From contig PGXU01000002.1 in assembly GCA_002839335.1 (NCBI GenBank), positions 1-64,000 of the forward strand: a stretch of DNA of 64,000 bases, read 5' to 3'. The notes under the pieces are model-generated. The model had not been told where the DNA came from, made no database searches, and saw only the letters and a program-made list of their open reading frames with translations. The translations under genes were made by a program, and so were the position numbers. Below are positions 8,898-17,358 of the stretch, piece by piece; within the stretch, counting starts at the first letter, position 1; each line of letters opens with the position of its first letter. Origin of the DNA: Spirochaetae bacterium HGW-Spirochaetae-4 (GTDB lineage: Bacteria > Spirochaetota > Spirochaetia > Sphaerochaetales > Sphaerochaetaceae).

Positions 8898-10516
8898 GCG
8901 TCGGGGTCCTCCCCAAAATACATGTGTGAGACGTACTGCTGTTGGAAGGCCGGGGATGACGATAGCTCGATGTAGGCCATGGTGGTCCGTATCTGCTCGA
9001 CCTGTGTTTCTACGCCGTCGAACATGAGCAGTTCCAGGGCTCCCTTGCCGGCGGCGTTGCCCACCACCGAGATACGGGAGGGCGGAACCGGTGGCAGCAG
9101 GCCAATCCGTTGGGCGCTGGCGATGTCAATGTAGGAGCCGAAGCCCCCGGCGATGACTATGCCTTCCAGATCGTCGCTGGCCAGGCCCGCTGCGTCCAAC
9201 AATACCTGGGCCCCTGCGGCGATCGCTGCTTTGGCCAATTGTACTTCGCGCACGTCACTTCTGGTGAAGTACACCGAATCGGTGATACGCAGGGCCAGGC
9301 CGTCGGGCGAGGCGACCAGATACCGGTCGGCGTTCGGGTGGGTGGTGTCCATGGCGCCGGTTTCGTCCACCAGGCCGAGGTCGAGCAGCAATGCCATGGT
9401 ATCGACAATGCCCGAGCCGCATATGCCGTGGGCGTCCTTCGCGCCGATGGTCGACCAGACGATGTGGCCGTCGCTGTCTTGCCAGATGTGGTCGATTGCT
9501 CCGGGTACGGCTCCCAGGCCGTGGCGGATTGCTGCGCCTTCGAATGCGGGTCCTGCGGCCGATGAGCAGGCAGTCAACCGCTTGCCGTCCCACAGGACGA
9601 TTTCGCCGTTGGTGCCGATGTCGATGTACAGCACCGGTTCGCCACCTCGCATGATGTTGGCCGCATGCACGCCTGAGGTGATGTCCGAGCCCACGTAGGC
9701 GGCGACTGCCCCGGGCAGTTCCAGGTGCGCATGGCGGGCATTGGCGAATCCGATTTCCGAGGCTTGTATCGATTTCGGTTCGGTAAAGGCACAGGTGAAC
9801 GGAGCAGCTCCGATGCCGCTGGTATCTTCACCCACCAGCAGGTGGATCATGGTCGGATTTCCGACCGCCACCAGTTCGCCTAGGGCTTCGCTAGGAATGC
9901 CATGGCTTGTCAGGAGGTCCCCGATCATGGCATCCAGTTGCCCGACGATCGCATGTTGGAGGATTCTTGTACCGTCGGGATGTTCCTGCGCGTATTGGAT
10001 GCGGCTGATCACATCCGCACCGTGTGAGCGTTGCCGGTTCATTGCCGAGCGGTGGCCGAAGACCTGTCGGGTGTCCAATCGCACGAGATACACGACGATG
10101 GTGGTGGTCCCGATGTCGATGGCGCATCCATAGGTCTCTGCGTGGTAGTGCCGGCGCGGGGTACTGTGCACCGTTTCGTCGTTGAATGTGGTCAGGATGT
10201 TGGACCGGGCGTCTGTGTCCGCCAAGGTTATCGTCAGATCCGCATCGCCGTCATAGCGCATGCGGCATGCCAAACGCAATCCGCCGTGCAGCTGTGCTGG
10301 TGTCAGCAACCGGCGTTCATCGTCATGCACAGCACCGGCTGTACCTTCGGTTATCTTGACCAGGCACTTGCCGCACAGTCCGTTGCCGCCACAGGGTGAG
10401 GAGAATCCGGAGATCCCAGCGTCCACCAACAGTTCGAGCACGGTCCGTCCACCCACGCCGGTGAGTTTCCAAACGTGATCTTCCGCGACGACCGTCAGTG
10501 TACCGCCAGGTGCCAT
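8894..10516 (-). CDS. RamA-like corrinoid activation protein (2Fe-2S ferredoxin plus ASKHA domain)
   Basis: A protein of about 540 residues. The N-terminal ferredoxin domain has cysteines 42, 48, 51 and 84 in the plant-type pattern (CGGNGLCGKC, then LACRM). The rest is a DUF4445/ASKHA ATPase fold, with phosphate-binding segments such as AIDIGTTTIVVY and YIDIGTNGEIV. Such proteins reduce inactive cob(II)alamin to cob(I)alamin on corrinoid proteins at the cost of ATP. I prefer the ATG at 10516 because GGAAGGA precedes it, while the upstream ATG at 10534 has no ribosome site. It is the first gene after the promoter at 10550-10578. Confidence 0.92.
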   Translation of the reverse strand: MAPGGTLTVVAEDHVWKLTGVGGRTVLELLVDAGISGFSSPCGGNGLCGKCLVKITEGTAGAVHDDERRLLTPAQLHGGLRLACRMRYDGDADLTITLADTDARSNILTTFNDETVHSTPRRHYHAETYGCAIDIGTTTIVVYLVRLDTRQVFGHRSAMNRQRSHGADVISRIQYAQEHPDGTRILQHAIVGQLDAMIGDLLTSHGIPSEALGELVAVGNPTMIHLLVGEDTSGIGAAPFTCAFTEPKSIQASEIGFANARHAHLELPGAVAAYVGSDITSGVHAANIMRGGEPVLYIDIGTNGEIVLWDGKRLTACSSAAGPAFEGAAIRHGLGAVPGAIDHIWQDSDGHIVWSTIGAKDAHGICGSGIVDTMALLLDLGLVDETGAMDTTHPNADRYLVASPDGLALRITDSVYFTRSDVREVQLAKAAIAAGAQVLLDAAGLASDDLEGIVIAGGFGSYIDIASAQRIGLLPPVPPSRISVVGNAAGKGALELLMFDGVETQVEQIRTTMAYIELSSSPAFQQQYVSHMYFGEDPDA

Positions 10517-10549
10517 GTTGTTTCGTCCTTCCATGAATACGTGTCAATT

Positions 10550-10578
10550 ATTCTCGGGGATAGACGGGCAAATGTCAA
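10550..10578 (-). promoter_or_regulatory. sigma70-type promoter of the corrinoid operon
   Basis: On the minus strand a perfect -35 TTGACA (10578-10573) is separated by 17 bases from GAGAAT (10555-10550), which matches the -10 consensus at four of six positions. The predicted leader is about 30 bases before the RamA-like start at 10516. Confidence 0.6.
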
Positions 10579-10592
10579 ATACTACTACGTAG

Positions 10593-10648
10593 GTACCTGG
10601 TACCAACTTTAGGTTTTGTATACAAAATCGAAAATCGGTACCTGGTAC
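10593..10648. repeat. 56-bp palindromic intergenic repeat, family 1, copy A
   Basis: An almost perfect 56-bp dyad centred on TTTTGTATACAAAA (10614-10627), with GTACCTGGTACC-like outer arms. About 23 of 28 arm positions pair. It begins 14 bases past the stop of the COG4091 gene and ends upstream of the corrinoid-operon promoter. The same element occurs at 12027, 13980 and, split, at 19301. Confidence 0.92.
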
Positions 10649-10650
10649 TT

Positions 10651-10670
10651 GCTCTAGCGTCGCTAGAGCA
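10651..10670. promoter_or_regulatory. short hairpin at the end of the COG4091 gene
   Basis: GCTCTAGCG and CGCTAGAGC form a perfect 9-bp stem that overlaps the TAG stop at 10663. Together with the adjacent family-1 repeat it could limit read-through, but there is no T-run, so it is not called a terminator. Confidence 0.5.
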
Positions 10671-12012
10671 TCCTTAGGAGCGAGGAGTTTGCGGTGTCGA
10701 GCATGTCGAGGGTAAGGACGGTGTCCTTTGGTATGTCGCGTGAGAGGGTTTTGCCGGCCATCAGGTAGAAGGGGATGACGTCGGGTCCGACCGAATCGTA
10801 GGGAACCAAGGAGACATCGACTCCTTCGATCTCGTGGTGGTGCCCGTTTACCTCGAGCAATTCGCCTTTGGAGAAGTCGCGCATGGTGGTGCCGACCATC
10901 TTGGAGACCCTGCGGCAGCCTTGCGAACTCGACATCCGCTTCAGGCTGGCCAACAGGACCGACATGGGGGCTTCCACTCCCATGAAGTGGTACGGAAGGT
11001 ACATGCATGCGTATTTCTTGTTGCGCGAGACGATGTGGCCCTTCTCTTTCAGCAGGTCCCAGACCTGCTCGTTGTGGCAGGTGACGATGATGAAGACACC
11101 ACCTGCGAAACTGGCTTCGTCGGGACGTCTGAGGTTGATGAACACATCGACCACACCGGTCTTCTCAAGGATACCGCCGTCTTCGATCGGGATGAAGACA
11201 TCGGCAAGTTCCTCGACACGGCAGATCGGATAATGCATGGCGTCGCAAGCGGGGAGCAGGCCCGTGATGTTGGAGACCACGTTCATCTCGCAGTAATCGG
11301 GAACAGCGGATTGCGGATAATCCTTGAGTAGCTCGCTGCGTTGGATGAGGGTCTGTGGTCCCGCCAGGGTCCAGGTGGAGGCGAATTCGGGGATCGGGGC
11401 GGAATCGCCCAAATATTCGAACATGCCGTTCTGGGGGTCGTAGATGAAGTCGTATTCGCTCGATTTTCCGGCGGCGATGATTTCCAGGCCCAGGGTCTTG
11501 GCCCAGGAGTAGAGTTGGACCAGGTTGCCCGGTTGGTCCCCGTTGACGATCGTGTAGATCAGGTTGTTGCGCTGGGCAAGGTCGTGCAGGTAGGGACCGG
11601 CCACCGAATCGGTTTCCTTCGAGACCATGCAGACGTGGATGCCGTTGAGCAGGCAATCCTCCGCGACGGAGGCACTTACCTCCGGAACGCCGGTGGATTC
11701 CACCAGTACGTCGATATCGGTCGATGAAAGTAGCGAACTCTCTTCCATAATGAGGATCGCATCTTCCTTCAGCAAGGCTGCGGCAATATCGTCGGCGGTA
11801 CGGCACAGGTGGAAACGGTTGGTGTCGTAGCCCAGTTCGTTCAGCAACAACAGCGATTTTTCGGCATCGAGGTCACACATCACCCGCAGGGAGATCGATG
11901 GGATCATGGGGATCTGGGCGAGGAACGAATAACCGAAGCCTCCGTTCGCCCCGATGATTCCCACTCGGATTTCGCCTGCCCTACTGGTATCCAGCAACTC
12001 AAAATAATTCAT
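10663..12012 (-). CDS. COG4091-type NAD(P)-dependent oxidoreductase with C-terminal SAF domain
   Basis: A 449-residue protein with an N-terminal Rossmann motif (VGIIGANGGFGYSF) and a homoserine-dehydrogenase-like middle region (VLVESTGVPEVSA, VSKETDSVAG). The C-terminal SAF-like domain begins near residue 370. Family members are often annotated as homoserine dehydrogenase or FlgA-like and are found in sugar-acid catabolism. The neighbours here (DUF1537 kinase, class II aldolase, TctABC) support oxidation of a hydroxy-acid before phosphorylation. The exact substrate is unknown. The ATG at 12012 has CAGGAGAG upstream. It is flanked on both sides by family-1 repeats. Confidence 0.82.
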   Translation of the reverse strand: MNYFELLDTSRAGEIRVGIIGANGGFGYSFLAQIPMIPSISLRVMCDLDAEKSLLLLNELGYDTNRFHLCRTADDIAAALLKEDAILIMEESSLLSSTDIDVLVESTGVPEVSASVAEDCLLNGIHVCMVSKETDSVAGPYLHDLAQRNNLIYTIVNGDQPGNLVQLYSWAKTLGLEIIAAGKSSEYDFIYDPQNGMFEYLGDSAPIPEFASTWTLAGPQTLIQRSELLKDYPQSAVPDYCEMNVVSNITGLLPACDAMHYPICRVEELADVFIPIEDGGILEKTGVVDVFINLRRPDEASFAGGVFIIVTCHNEQVWDLLKEKGHIVSRNKKYACMYLPYHFMGVEAPMSVLLASLKRMSSSQGCRRVSKMVGTTMRDFSKGELLEVNGHHHEIEGVDVSLVPYDSVGPDVIPFYLMAGKTLSRDIPKDTVLTLDMLDTANSSLLRML

Positions 12013-12026
12013 CAGTCTCTCCTGCG

Positions 12027-12082
12027 GTACCTGGTACCAACTTTAGGTTTTGTATACAAAATTGAAAAACGGTACCTGGTAC
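12027..12082. repeat. 56-bp palindromic intergenic repeat, family 1, copy B
   Basis: The same 56-bp dyad as copy A, in the same orientation, centred at 12054/12055 on GTATAC. Its right end touches the stop codon of the aldolase gene (12082) and its left end lies just upstream of the ribosome site of the COG4091 gene. Confidence 0.92.
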
Positions 12083-12711
12083 TATGAAAAATTTGTTTTC
12101 AAATTTTTCATTTCCCCCTCGGTGAGATACCGGATGGGTAGCGATTGTCCCAGATACCATAGCTTTGCCGTCTCTTCGAATTCCTCGGCTGCCGAGACCG
12201 CATCGGCCAATGTTTTTCCACAGACAATAAAGCCGTGGTTGGCCATGAGCAGGCTCGTGTAGGCCCGTTTTTCGCGTACGTCGTCGGCTATCGCGGGATC
12301 CCCCGGCTTGCGGTAGGGAAGGATACCGACCGCTCCGACTTTCATCACGAAATAGGGAGTGAACGGTTTGATGGGCACGCCGTCGGCCAAGCCTTCGCAG
12401 CTGGCCAACAAGGTGGCATAGGTGGCATGCAGGTGAACGACCGCAGTGATCTCGGGGTGCACTTCATAACATGCCAGGTGGAAGAATATCTCCTTGGTCG
12501 GCTTCTTGCCCGACAAGAGGTTCCCCGATGCATCGATGTGCGAGACATCTTCGGTGTTGAGGAAGCCGAACGACGATCCGGTGGGAGTGGCCAGGAAGGT
12601 GCCATCGTCCAATTTCATGGACATGTTGCCGGCCGTTCCGACTGCATACTTGTGTGCGTAGAGCATATGGGCATACCGCACCATTGCCTGGCGTGCTTCA
12701 AGATTGTCCAT
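12082..12711 (-). CDS. class II aldolase/adducin family protein, probable sugar-acid phosphate decarboxylase (OtnC-like)
   Basis: A 209-residue metal-dependent class II aldolase. Metal-binding histidines are visible in VVHLHATYAT, and a third in ANHGFIV. The TPTGSSFG segment matches the phosphate/substrate loop. When paired with a DUF1537 kinase, such enzymes act as 3-oxo-tetronate-4-phosphate decarboxylases (OtnC/YgbL), which is the most likely role here. The open frame runs to 12855, but the ATG at 12711 has CAGGAG 7-8 bases upstream and overlaps the end of the kinase gene by 14 bases, so it is chosen. Confidence 0.85.
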   Translation of the reverse strand: MDNLEARQAMVRYAHMLYAHKYAVGTAGNMSMKLDDGTFLATPTGSSFGFLNTEDVSHIDASGNLLSGKKPTKEIFFHLACYEVHPEITAVVHLHATYATLLASCEGLADGVPIKPFTPYFVMKVGAVGILPYRKPGDPAIADDVREKRAYTSLLMANHGFIVCGKTLADAVSAAEEFEETAKLWYLGQSLPIRYLTEGEMKNLKTNFS

Positions 12712-13963
12712 CGTACAACTCCTGTGCTTTCTTGAAGAAATCGACTGTGCCGAAATTGCCCGACTTGTACACCAACTGCACCTCGCCGTCGAGCGAGCGG
12801 ATCCATGAGACGCCCGGGTCGATCTGGATACCGATGAGATAGGATGATAGTCCAAGGACGGTCGCCACTACCCCGCTGGTCTCGCCACCTGCGATCAGAT
12901 AGTTCTTGATTCCACGTGTGGCTACAATGCTGGTCATGGTGCCGATCACCTGTTCTATGCGAGCGGATACTTCGGCATCGCCATAGGTTTGTTTGCTCTT
13001 CTCCAACTCCTGTGGTGTCTTGGTCGCATAGACCATCGGAGCGTAGGGGCCGGTGTTGTTCTCGAGGATCCAGTCGGCAAGTTCCTGTGCGTACTTGGGG
13101 TTATCGAGGCATTGGGCTTCCTCGATATAACGCGAGGGAGCGATCGTCCGATACAGGGCGACCTGTTCGTTGGTCCGCTGCGAACATGAGCCGGCGATCA
13201 CCACTGCCGGAAGGCGACGTGGCAGGAAGCTTACCGCCGGGGTGTTCTGTTTGCCAAGGCGGCGGTTGTGCAGGTGTGCCATGCCGATCGCGAGGCCCGA
13301 TCCTCCGGTCACCAGGGGAAAATCCTCGGTGGCTTCGGCGATCGCATGGAGCTGTGCCTCTTCAAGCACATCTACAATCAAGTAATTCGCGTTGCCCGAT
13401 CGGGCGGTTTCGATGCATTGGCGGATATGTTGGGGGCCTTTGGCCATGTCCTCGTAGTGGATATGGGTGCTGCTTCCCTTGAATTGGCCTTCCATGAGGC
13501 GGCAGAGCTTGGCATCCCGCATGGGTGTTATGGGGTGGTGGCGCATGCTCGATTCGCTGAGCAGCTGGTCGTTGACGAACAAGTAGCCCTTGTACACCGT
13601 GCGTCCATTGACCGGCAACGCCGGGCAGATGAGTGTCATCGAGGTGCCGAGACGGGCCATGAGAGCGTCGGCGATCGGGCCGATATTGCCTTCATGGGTG
13701 GAGTCGAAGGTCGAGCAATATTTGAAGTAGAACCGGTCGCACTTGGCCGCTTGCAAGTACTCGAGTGCCTCGAGGGCCTTGTCGACTGCTTCGGAAACGG
13801 GACAGGAACGGATTTTCATGCTTACCACCAAGGCGTCGGCGTCCAACTCGTGCTCCTGGTTGGGAACGCCGTTGAACATGATCGTGCGCATGCCGTTTCC
13901 GACCAGGAAGCCGGCGATATCCGTTGCTCCGGTGAAGTCATCCGCTATAACACCTAGTCGCAT
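12698..13963 (-). CDS. DUF1537 four-carbon acid-sugar kinase (OtnK-like)
   Basis: A 421-residue kinase. The N-terminal acid-sugar-binding domain has the family signature ADDFTGATD. The C-terminal nucleotide-binding domain carries AGGETSGVV, the glycine-rich ATP loop. DUF1537 enzymes phosphorylate 3-oxo-tetronates, threonate, erythronate or 3-oxo-isoapionate. The downstream class II aldolase favours the 3-oxo-tetronate type. The frame upstream to 14035 only translates the adjacent repeat. The ATG at 13963 has AAAGGAG five bases upstream and is preferred. Confidence 0.88.
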   Translation of the reverse strand: MRLGVIADDFTGATDIAGFLVGNGMRTIMFNGVPNQEHELDADALVVSMKIRSCPVSEAVDKALEALEYLQAAKCDRFYFKYCSTFDSTHEGNIGPIADALMARLGTSMTLICPALPVNGRTVYKGYLFVNDQLLSESSMRHHPITPMRDAKLCRLMEGQFKGSSTHIHYEDMAKGPQHIRQCIETARSGNANYLIVDVLEEAQLHAIAEATEDFPLVTGGSGLAIGMAHLHNRRLGKQNTPAVSFLPRRLPAVVIAGSCSQRTNEQVALYRTIAPSRYIEEAQCLDNPKYAQELADWILENNTGPYAPMVYATKTPQELEKSKQTYGDAEVSARIEQVIGTMTSIVATRGIKNYLIAGGETSGVVATVLGLSSYLIGIQIDPGVSWIRSLDGEVQLVYKSGNFGTVDFFKKAQELYDGQS

Positions 13964-13979
13964 ATATGCTCCTTTGCAA

Positions 13980-14035
13980 GTACCTGGTACCAACTTTTCA
14001 TTTTGTATACAAAATCGAAAATCGGTACCTGGCAC
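13980..14035. repeat. 56-bp palindromic intergenic repeat, family 1, copy C
   Basis: The same dyad, centred at 14007/14008. Its right end stops one base before the TAA of the TctA gene (14037-14039), and its left end is next to the ribosome site of the kinase gene. It differs from copy A at a few arm positions, including the outermost right arm (GGCAC for GGTAC). Confidence 0.92.
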
Positions 14036-14036
14036 T

Positions 14037-15542
14037 TTACTTGTAACTTTTCTTAATCTTGGCGACGATTTTCATCACCACGGGAGCCAACAGCAGCGCG
14101 AAGGTAAACAGCAGCAATCCGAGGGCGATGGGTTTTTGCAGGAATACCATCGCATTGCCGTTGGATATCGAGAGCGCTTGTCGGACCGAAATCTCGAAAC
14201 GCGGTGCGAGCACAAAGGCCAGCAGCACCGGCGGTATGGGGAAGGCGTATCGCTTCAGGTAGAAAGCGCCGATTCCTGCGAAGATCATGAACCATACGTC
14301 GAACATGTTGTTGTTGACCGAGTAGGAACCGACGATACAGATGATCACGATGATCGGGGCCATGATTTTGGTGGGAATCCTGAGGAAGGACATGAGGAAC
14401 GGTATGATCGCCATTCCTGCGACCAGGCAGACGAGGTTGCCGATATACATGGAGCTGATCAGGCCCCACACGAACGTCGGATCCGATTCGAACAACAGGG
14501 GACCGGGGCGCAAGCCCCACATCATCAGGCCGCCAAGGAGGACCGCGGTGGTCGCCGATCCGGGAATTCCCAGCGAGAGCAGCGGTACGAATGCGCCGAC
14601 TGCGGCGGCGTTGTTCGCCGCTTCCGAGGCGGCTACCCCTTCTATGGCACCCTTGCCCATCTGGGCACGGTTCTTACCGACCTTCTTTTCCATGACATAA
14701 GCCAAGAACGAGCCGGTGGTACCGCCGGCACCCGGTAGGAATCCGATGAAGTTGCCCAAGAGCGCACTGCGAAGCGATGGCATGAGGATGCGTTTCATTT
14801 CGCTGCGGTCGAGGAAGCTCTCACGCAGGGTAAGACGTTTGGCCGGCTCGGCGTGGGTCGAGGACCCCGGTTGCATCATCTCCATGACCTGGCTGAAGCC
14901 GAACATGCCGATGACCAGGGGAATGAAGGAGATGCCGCTGATCAAATTCATATTCCCGAAACTGAAACGGGGAAGTCCGGAGGCACCGTCGATGCCGATG
15001 GTCGAGAGCAGCACGCCGATTCCCGAGGCTATCAGACCTTTGACGGGATCGTCGCCCAACAGCCAACCGATCGAGGTGAGAGCGAGGAAGATCAGGGCCG
15101 CTACTTCGGCGGGGCCGAACTTCAGCCCTACTTCAGCCAGTAACGGCCCGAAGATGGTGAGGAAGATGATGCCGATCGATCCGCCTATGAAAGAAGCGAC
15201 GTTGCCGGCGAACAGCGATTTGCCCGGTTTTCCCTGCTTGGTCAGCTCATAGCCGTCCAAGGCGGTCATGACCGCCGGCGAATCGCCAGGTATGTTCATG
15301 AGCGTCGCGCTATAGGCGCCGCCGTACATGTTTCCATAATAGATGCCGGCCAACATGATGATGCCGGTGGTGGGATTCAGCTTGAACGTCATCGGAAGCA
15401 ACAACGAGACTCCGGTGACGGCCCCGATGCCAGGCATGGCACCGACTACGATTCCCAGGATTCCGCCCAACAGCGCCGCGATCAGGTTCGGCAACGCGAA
15501 TGCGACGGTGAATCCTTGGAACAACAACTCAAAATTATTCAT
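14037..15542 (-). CDS. tctA: tripartite tricarboxylate transporter, large membrane subunit (set 1)
   Basis: A 501-residue inner-membrane protein with about a dozen hydrophobic segments. The TctA signature GAMPGIGAVTGVSLLLP is in the first loop, and the related GFLPGAGGTTGSFLAY is in the second half. It forms the translocation channel with TctB and receives substrate from TctC. The start ATG has AAGGAG upstream. It is followed, after repeat copy C, by the acid-sugar kinase and decarboxylase genes, so it probably imports a four- or five-carbon sugar acid. Confidence 0.93.
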   Translation of the reverse strand: MNNFELLFQGFTVAFALPNLIAALLGGILGIVVGAMPGIGAVTGVSLLLPMTFKLNPTTGIIMLAGIYYGNMYGGAYSATLMNIPGDSPAVMTALDGYELTKQGKPGKSLFAGNVASFIGGSIGIIFLTIFGPLLAEVGLKFGPAEVAALIFLALTSIGWLLGDDPVKGLIASGIGVLLSTIGIDGASGLPRFSFGNMNLISGISFIPLVIGMFGFSQVMEMMQPGSSTHAEPAKRLTLRESFLDRSEMKRILMPSLRSALLGNFIGFLPGAGGTTGSFLAYVMEKKVGKNRAQMGKGAIEGVAASEAANNAAAVGAFVPLLSLGIPGSATTAVLLGGLMMWGLRPGPLLFESDPTFVWGLISSMYIGNLVCLVAGMAIIPFLMSFLRIPTKIMAPIIVIICIVGSYSVNNNMFDVWFMIFAGIGAFYLKRYAFPIPPVLLAFVLAPRFEISVRQALSISNGNAMVFLQKPIALGLLLFTFALLLAPVVMKIVAKIKKSYK

Positions 15543-15570
15543 TCCTTCGTCTCCTTGCTAGCAAATCTCA

Positions 15571-16059
15571 TTAGAATCCGAACACACCACGTGGGAATGG
15601 GACGCGAAGCCACCAGACGAACACCACGTAGATGAAGAGAACGATCGGAACACTGAACAGGAACGATCGGACGACCGTGTAATGGCTGAGGAAACGCACC
15701 CAGCAGAAGGCGATGAGCGCGACTGCCACGACAACCCCGAGGTAGGTGATCGCGTAGATACCCACGATTGCGATGGCGGCGGGAATCAACGGTTGCAGTC
15801 GGGTCTTCCAGGAATCGATATCGGCGGAGACCGTCGGGGAGGCATCACCTGCCGGCGTTGCCTTCGAAGGGGCCGCACGTTTGGTTCGCACTGCCCTGAC
15901 CAATGCGATGGCCGACAGGATCATGACCAGGATGCTGAACAATACGGGAATGAACCCACTGCCGGGTTTGCCATCGACATAGAACCCGTAGACAGCCAGG
16001 CCTTGTTGCAGCCAGTAGCCCGAAACCGTCATGAATACCAACGCAAGTAGAATTTCCAT
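15571..16059 (-). CDS. tctB: tripartite tricarboxylate transporter, small membrane subunit (set 1)
   Basis: A 162-residue membrane protein with four hydrophobic segments, typical of the poorly conserved TctB subunit. A hydrophilic linker lies near residues 65-90. It sits 28 bases upstream of TctA and 91 bases after TctC, in the usual C-B-A order. The ATG at 16059 has AGGAG at 8 bases. Confidence 0.88.
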   Translation of the reverse strand: MEILLALVFMTVSGYWLQQGLAVYGFYVDGKPGSGFIPVLFSILVMILSAIALVRAVRTKRAAPSKATPAGDASPTVSADIDSWKTRLQPLIPAAIAIVGIYAITYLGVVVAVALIAFCWVRFLSHYTVVRSFLFSVPIVLFIYVVFVWWLRVPFPRGVFGF

Positions 16060-16150
16060 GTTTGTGACTCCTGTGAAAGAAAACCGATGCGCAACCGATT
16101 CGTACAGCGGAGATACCCTTGTCAGGATATCCCCGCGTGCACAAGGAAAA

Positions 16151-17122
16151 TTAGAGCAGGCCGATGGATTTGGCTGCTTCTACGATCTTACGTTCCGATT
16201 CCGTGTTGAATTTGGTGAAATCGTCGGCGTTGAGGAAGAGATCTTCCAAGCCGTCCTTTTCGATATAGTTCTGCTTCCACTCGTCGGTGGCGCAGACTTT
16301 TTCCATGACGTCGCTCCAGTAGAGCTGGGCTTCACGGCTCATGCCGGCACCTGCCATGATCGAGCGGGACATCTGGAATTCGACTCCAGGGTATCCGAGT
16401 TCGGCGAAGGTCGGTGCGGCTTCGAATGGTGCGGCAAGGCGGGTTGGGGAGAAGGCTGCCAATACGCGAAGCTTTCCACCTTCCACCAGTCCGATACATT
16501 CGCCCGGGTTGAAGATACCGAATTCGACGTGGTTGCCGAGCAGTGCTGTGGAGATTTCACCGGCGCTGTTGAAGTAGACGGTATTGAAGTCGACTCCGGC
16601 TTCCTGGTTGATCTGGACGACACACAGCTTGTCGAGGTTGTCGGCGGTTCCGACGGTGAGGGCCTTGGGATTGGCCTTGATGGCTGCCAGGGCATCATCG
16701 AAGGTCTTATACGGGCTGTCGGCCGATGTCACGAACACGACGTTGTCCATGGCCAGGTTCGCGATCATGGTGAACTCGCCCTTGGGGGACTTGCTCTTGT
16801 TGATGTTCATGGAAAGCACGTGGGCGGTGTTTGCCGTGAACAGGGTGTAGTTCGGATTGGGCTTGGAGTTCACATAGGAGTGACCTGCCGCGCTCGACCC
16901 GCCGGGTTTGTTGACGACCATGATGGTCTGGGAAGAGAAGTTGTTCTTCTGGATGATATCGACGATCAGGCGGGCCATGATATCGCTACCGCCACCGGCG
17001 CTTGCCGGGACCACCAATTCGATCGGCTGGTCGGGATAGGTCGCTTGCTCGGCCTGGGCCGCGGCGAACAGGGATCCGATGCCAACGATGAGACACAAGA
17101 ACAGTACACTGATTCGTTTCAT
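16151..17122 (-). CDS. tctC: tripartite tricarboxylate transporter, substrate-binding protein (set 1)
   Basis: A 323-residue periplasmic binding protein of the TctC/Bug family. A signal peptide covers roughly residues 1-22 (MKRISVLFLCLIVGI then SLFAAAQA). The mature protein begins with the family pattern YPDQPIELVVPASAGGGSD, and the conserved VNKPGGSSAAG lies near residue 75. The ATG at 17122 has AAAGGAG six bases upstream and is preferred to the frame start at 17146. It is the first gene behind the sigma54-type promoter at 17204-17220. Confidence 0.92.
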   Translation of the reverse strand: MKRISVLFLCLIVGIGSLFAAAQAEQATYPDQPIELVVPASAGGGSDIMARLIVDIIQKNNFSSQTIMVVNKPGGSSAAGHSYVNSKPNPNYTLFTANTAHVLSMNINKSKSPKGEFTMIANLAMDNVVFVTSADSPYKTFDDALAAIKANPKALTVGTADNLDKLCVVQINQEAGVDFNTVYFNSAGEISTALLGNHVEFGIFNPGECIGLVEGGKLRVLAAFSPTRLAAPFEAAPTFAELGYPGVEFQMSRSIMAGAGMSREAQLYWSDVMEKVCATDEWKQNYIEKDGLEDLFLNADDFTKFNTESERKIVEAAKSIGLL

Positions 17123-17203
17123 TACACACTCCTTTTTGAAATCCATTGCTGATAGGAACCATTCGCGGACGCTGTCCGACCAGGGTCCCCTCCCCGTTCA
17201 TAG

Positions 17204-17220
17204 TGCAAAATTCGTGCCAA
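17204..17220 (-). promoter_or_regulatory. sigma54 (-24/-12) promoter of the tctCBA operon
   Basis: On the minus strand TTGGCAC followed after five bases by TTGCA matches the sigma54 consensus closely, with ten bases between the invariant GG and GC. It lies about 85 bases before tctC and downstream of the gene for a sigma54-dependent activator. Confidence 0.8.
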
Positions 17221-17325
17221 CAATCGAATTCGTGACCACAACCTTGCAAGTCCTTTCTTCAATACATCTTACATTCGATACACAACTATCTATAGCAAAA
17301 CCGCTTAGGTTCGCGGGGTTTGCAA

Positions 17326-17354
17326 TGTTGCAACACTGCAACATTGTTGCAACA
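17326..17354. promoter_or_regulatory. paired palindromic upstream activator sites
   Basis: Two copies of the perfect 10-bp palindrome TGTTGCAACA (17326-17335 and 17345-17354) are centred 19 bp apart. They sit 5-33 bases before the stop codon of the sigma54 activator gene and about 110-150 bp upstream of the -24/-12 promoter, the normal position for enhancer sites of NtrC-type activators. Confidence 0.7.
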
Positions 17355-17358
17355 CATG

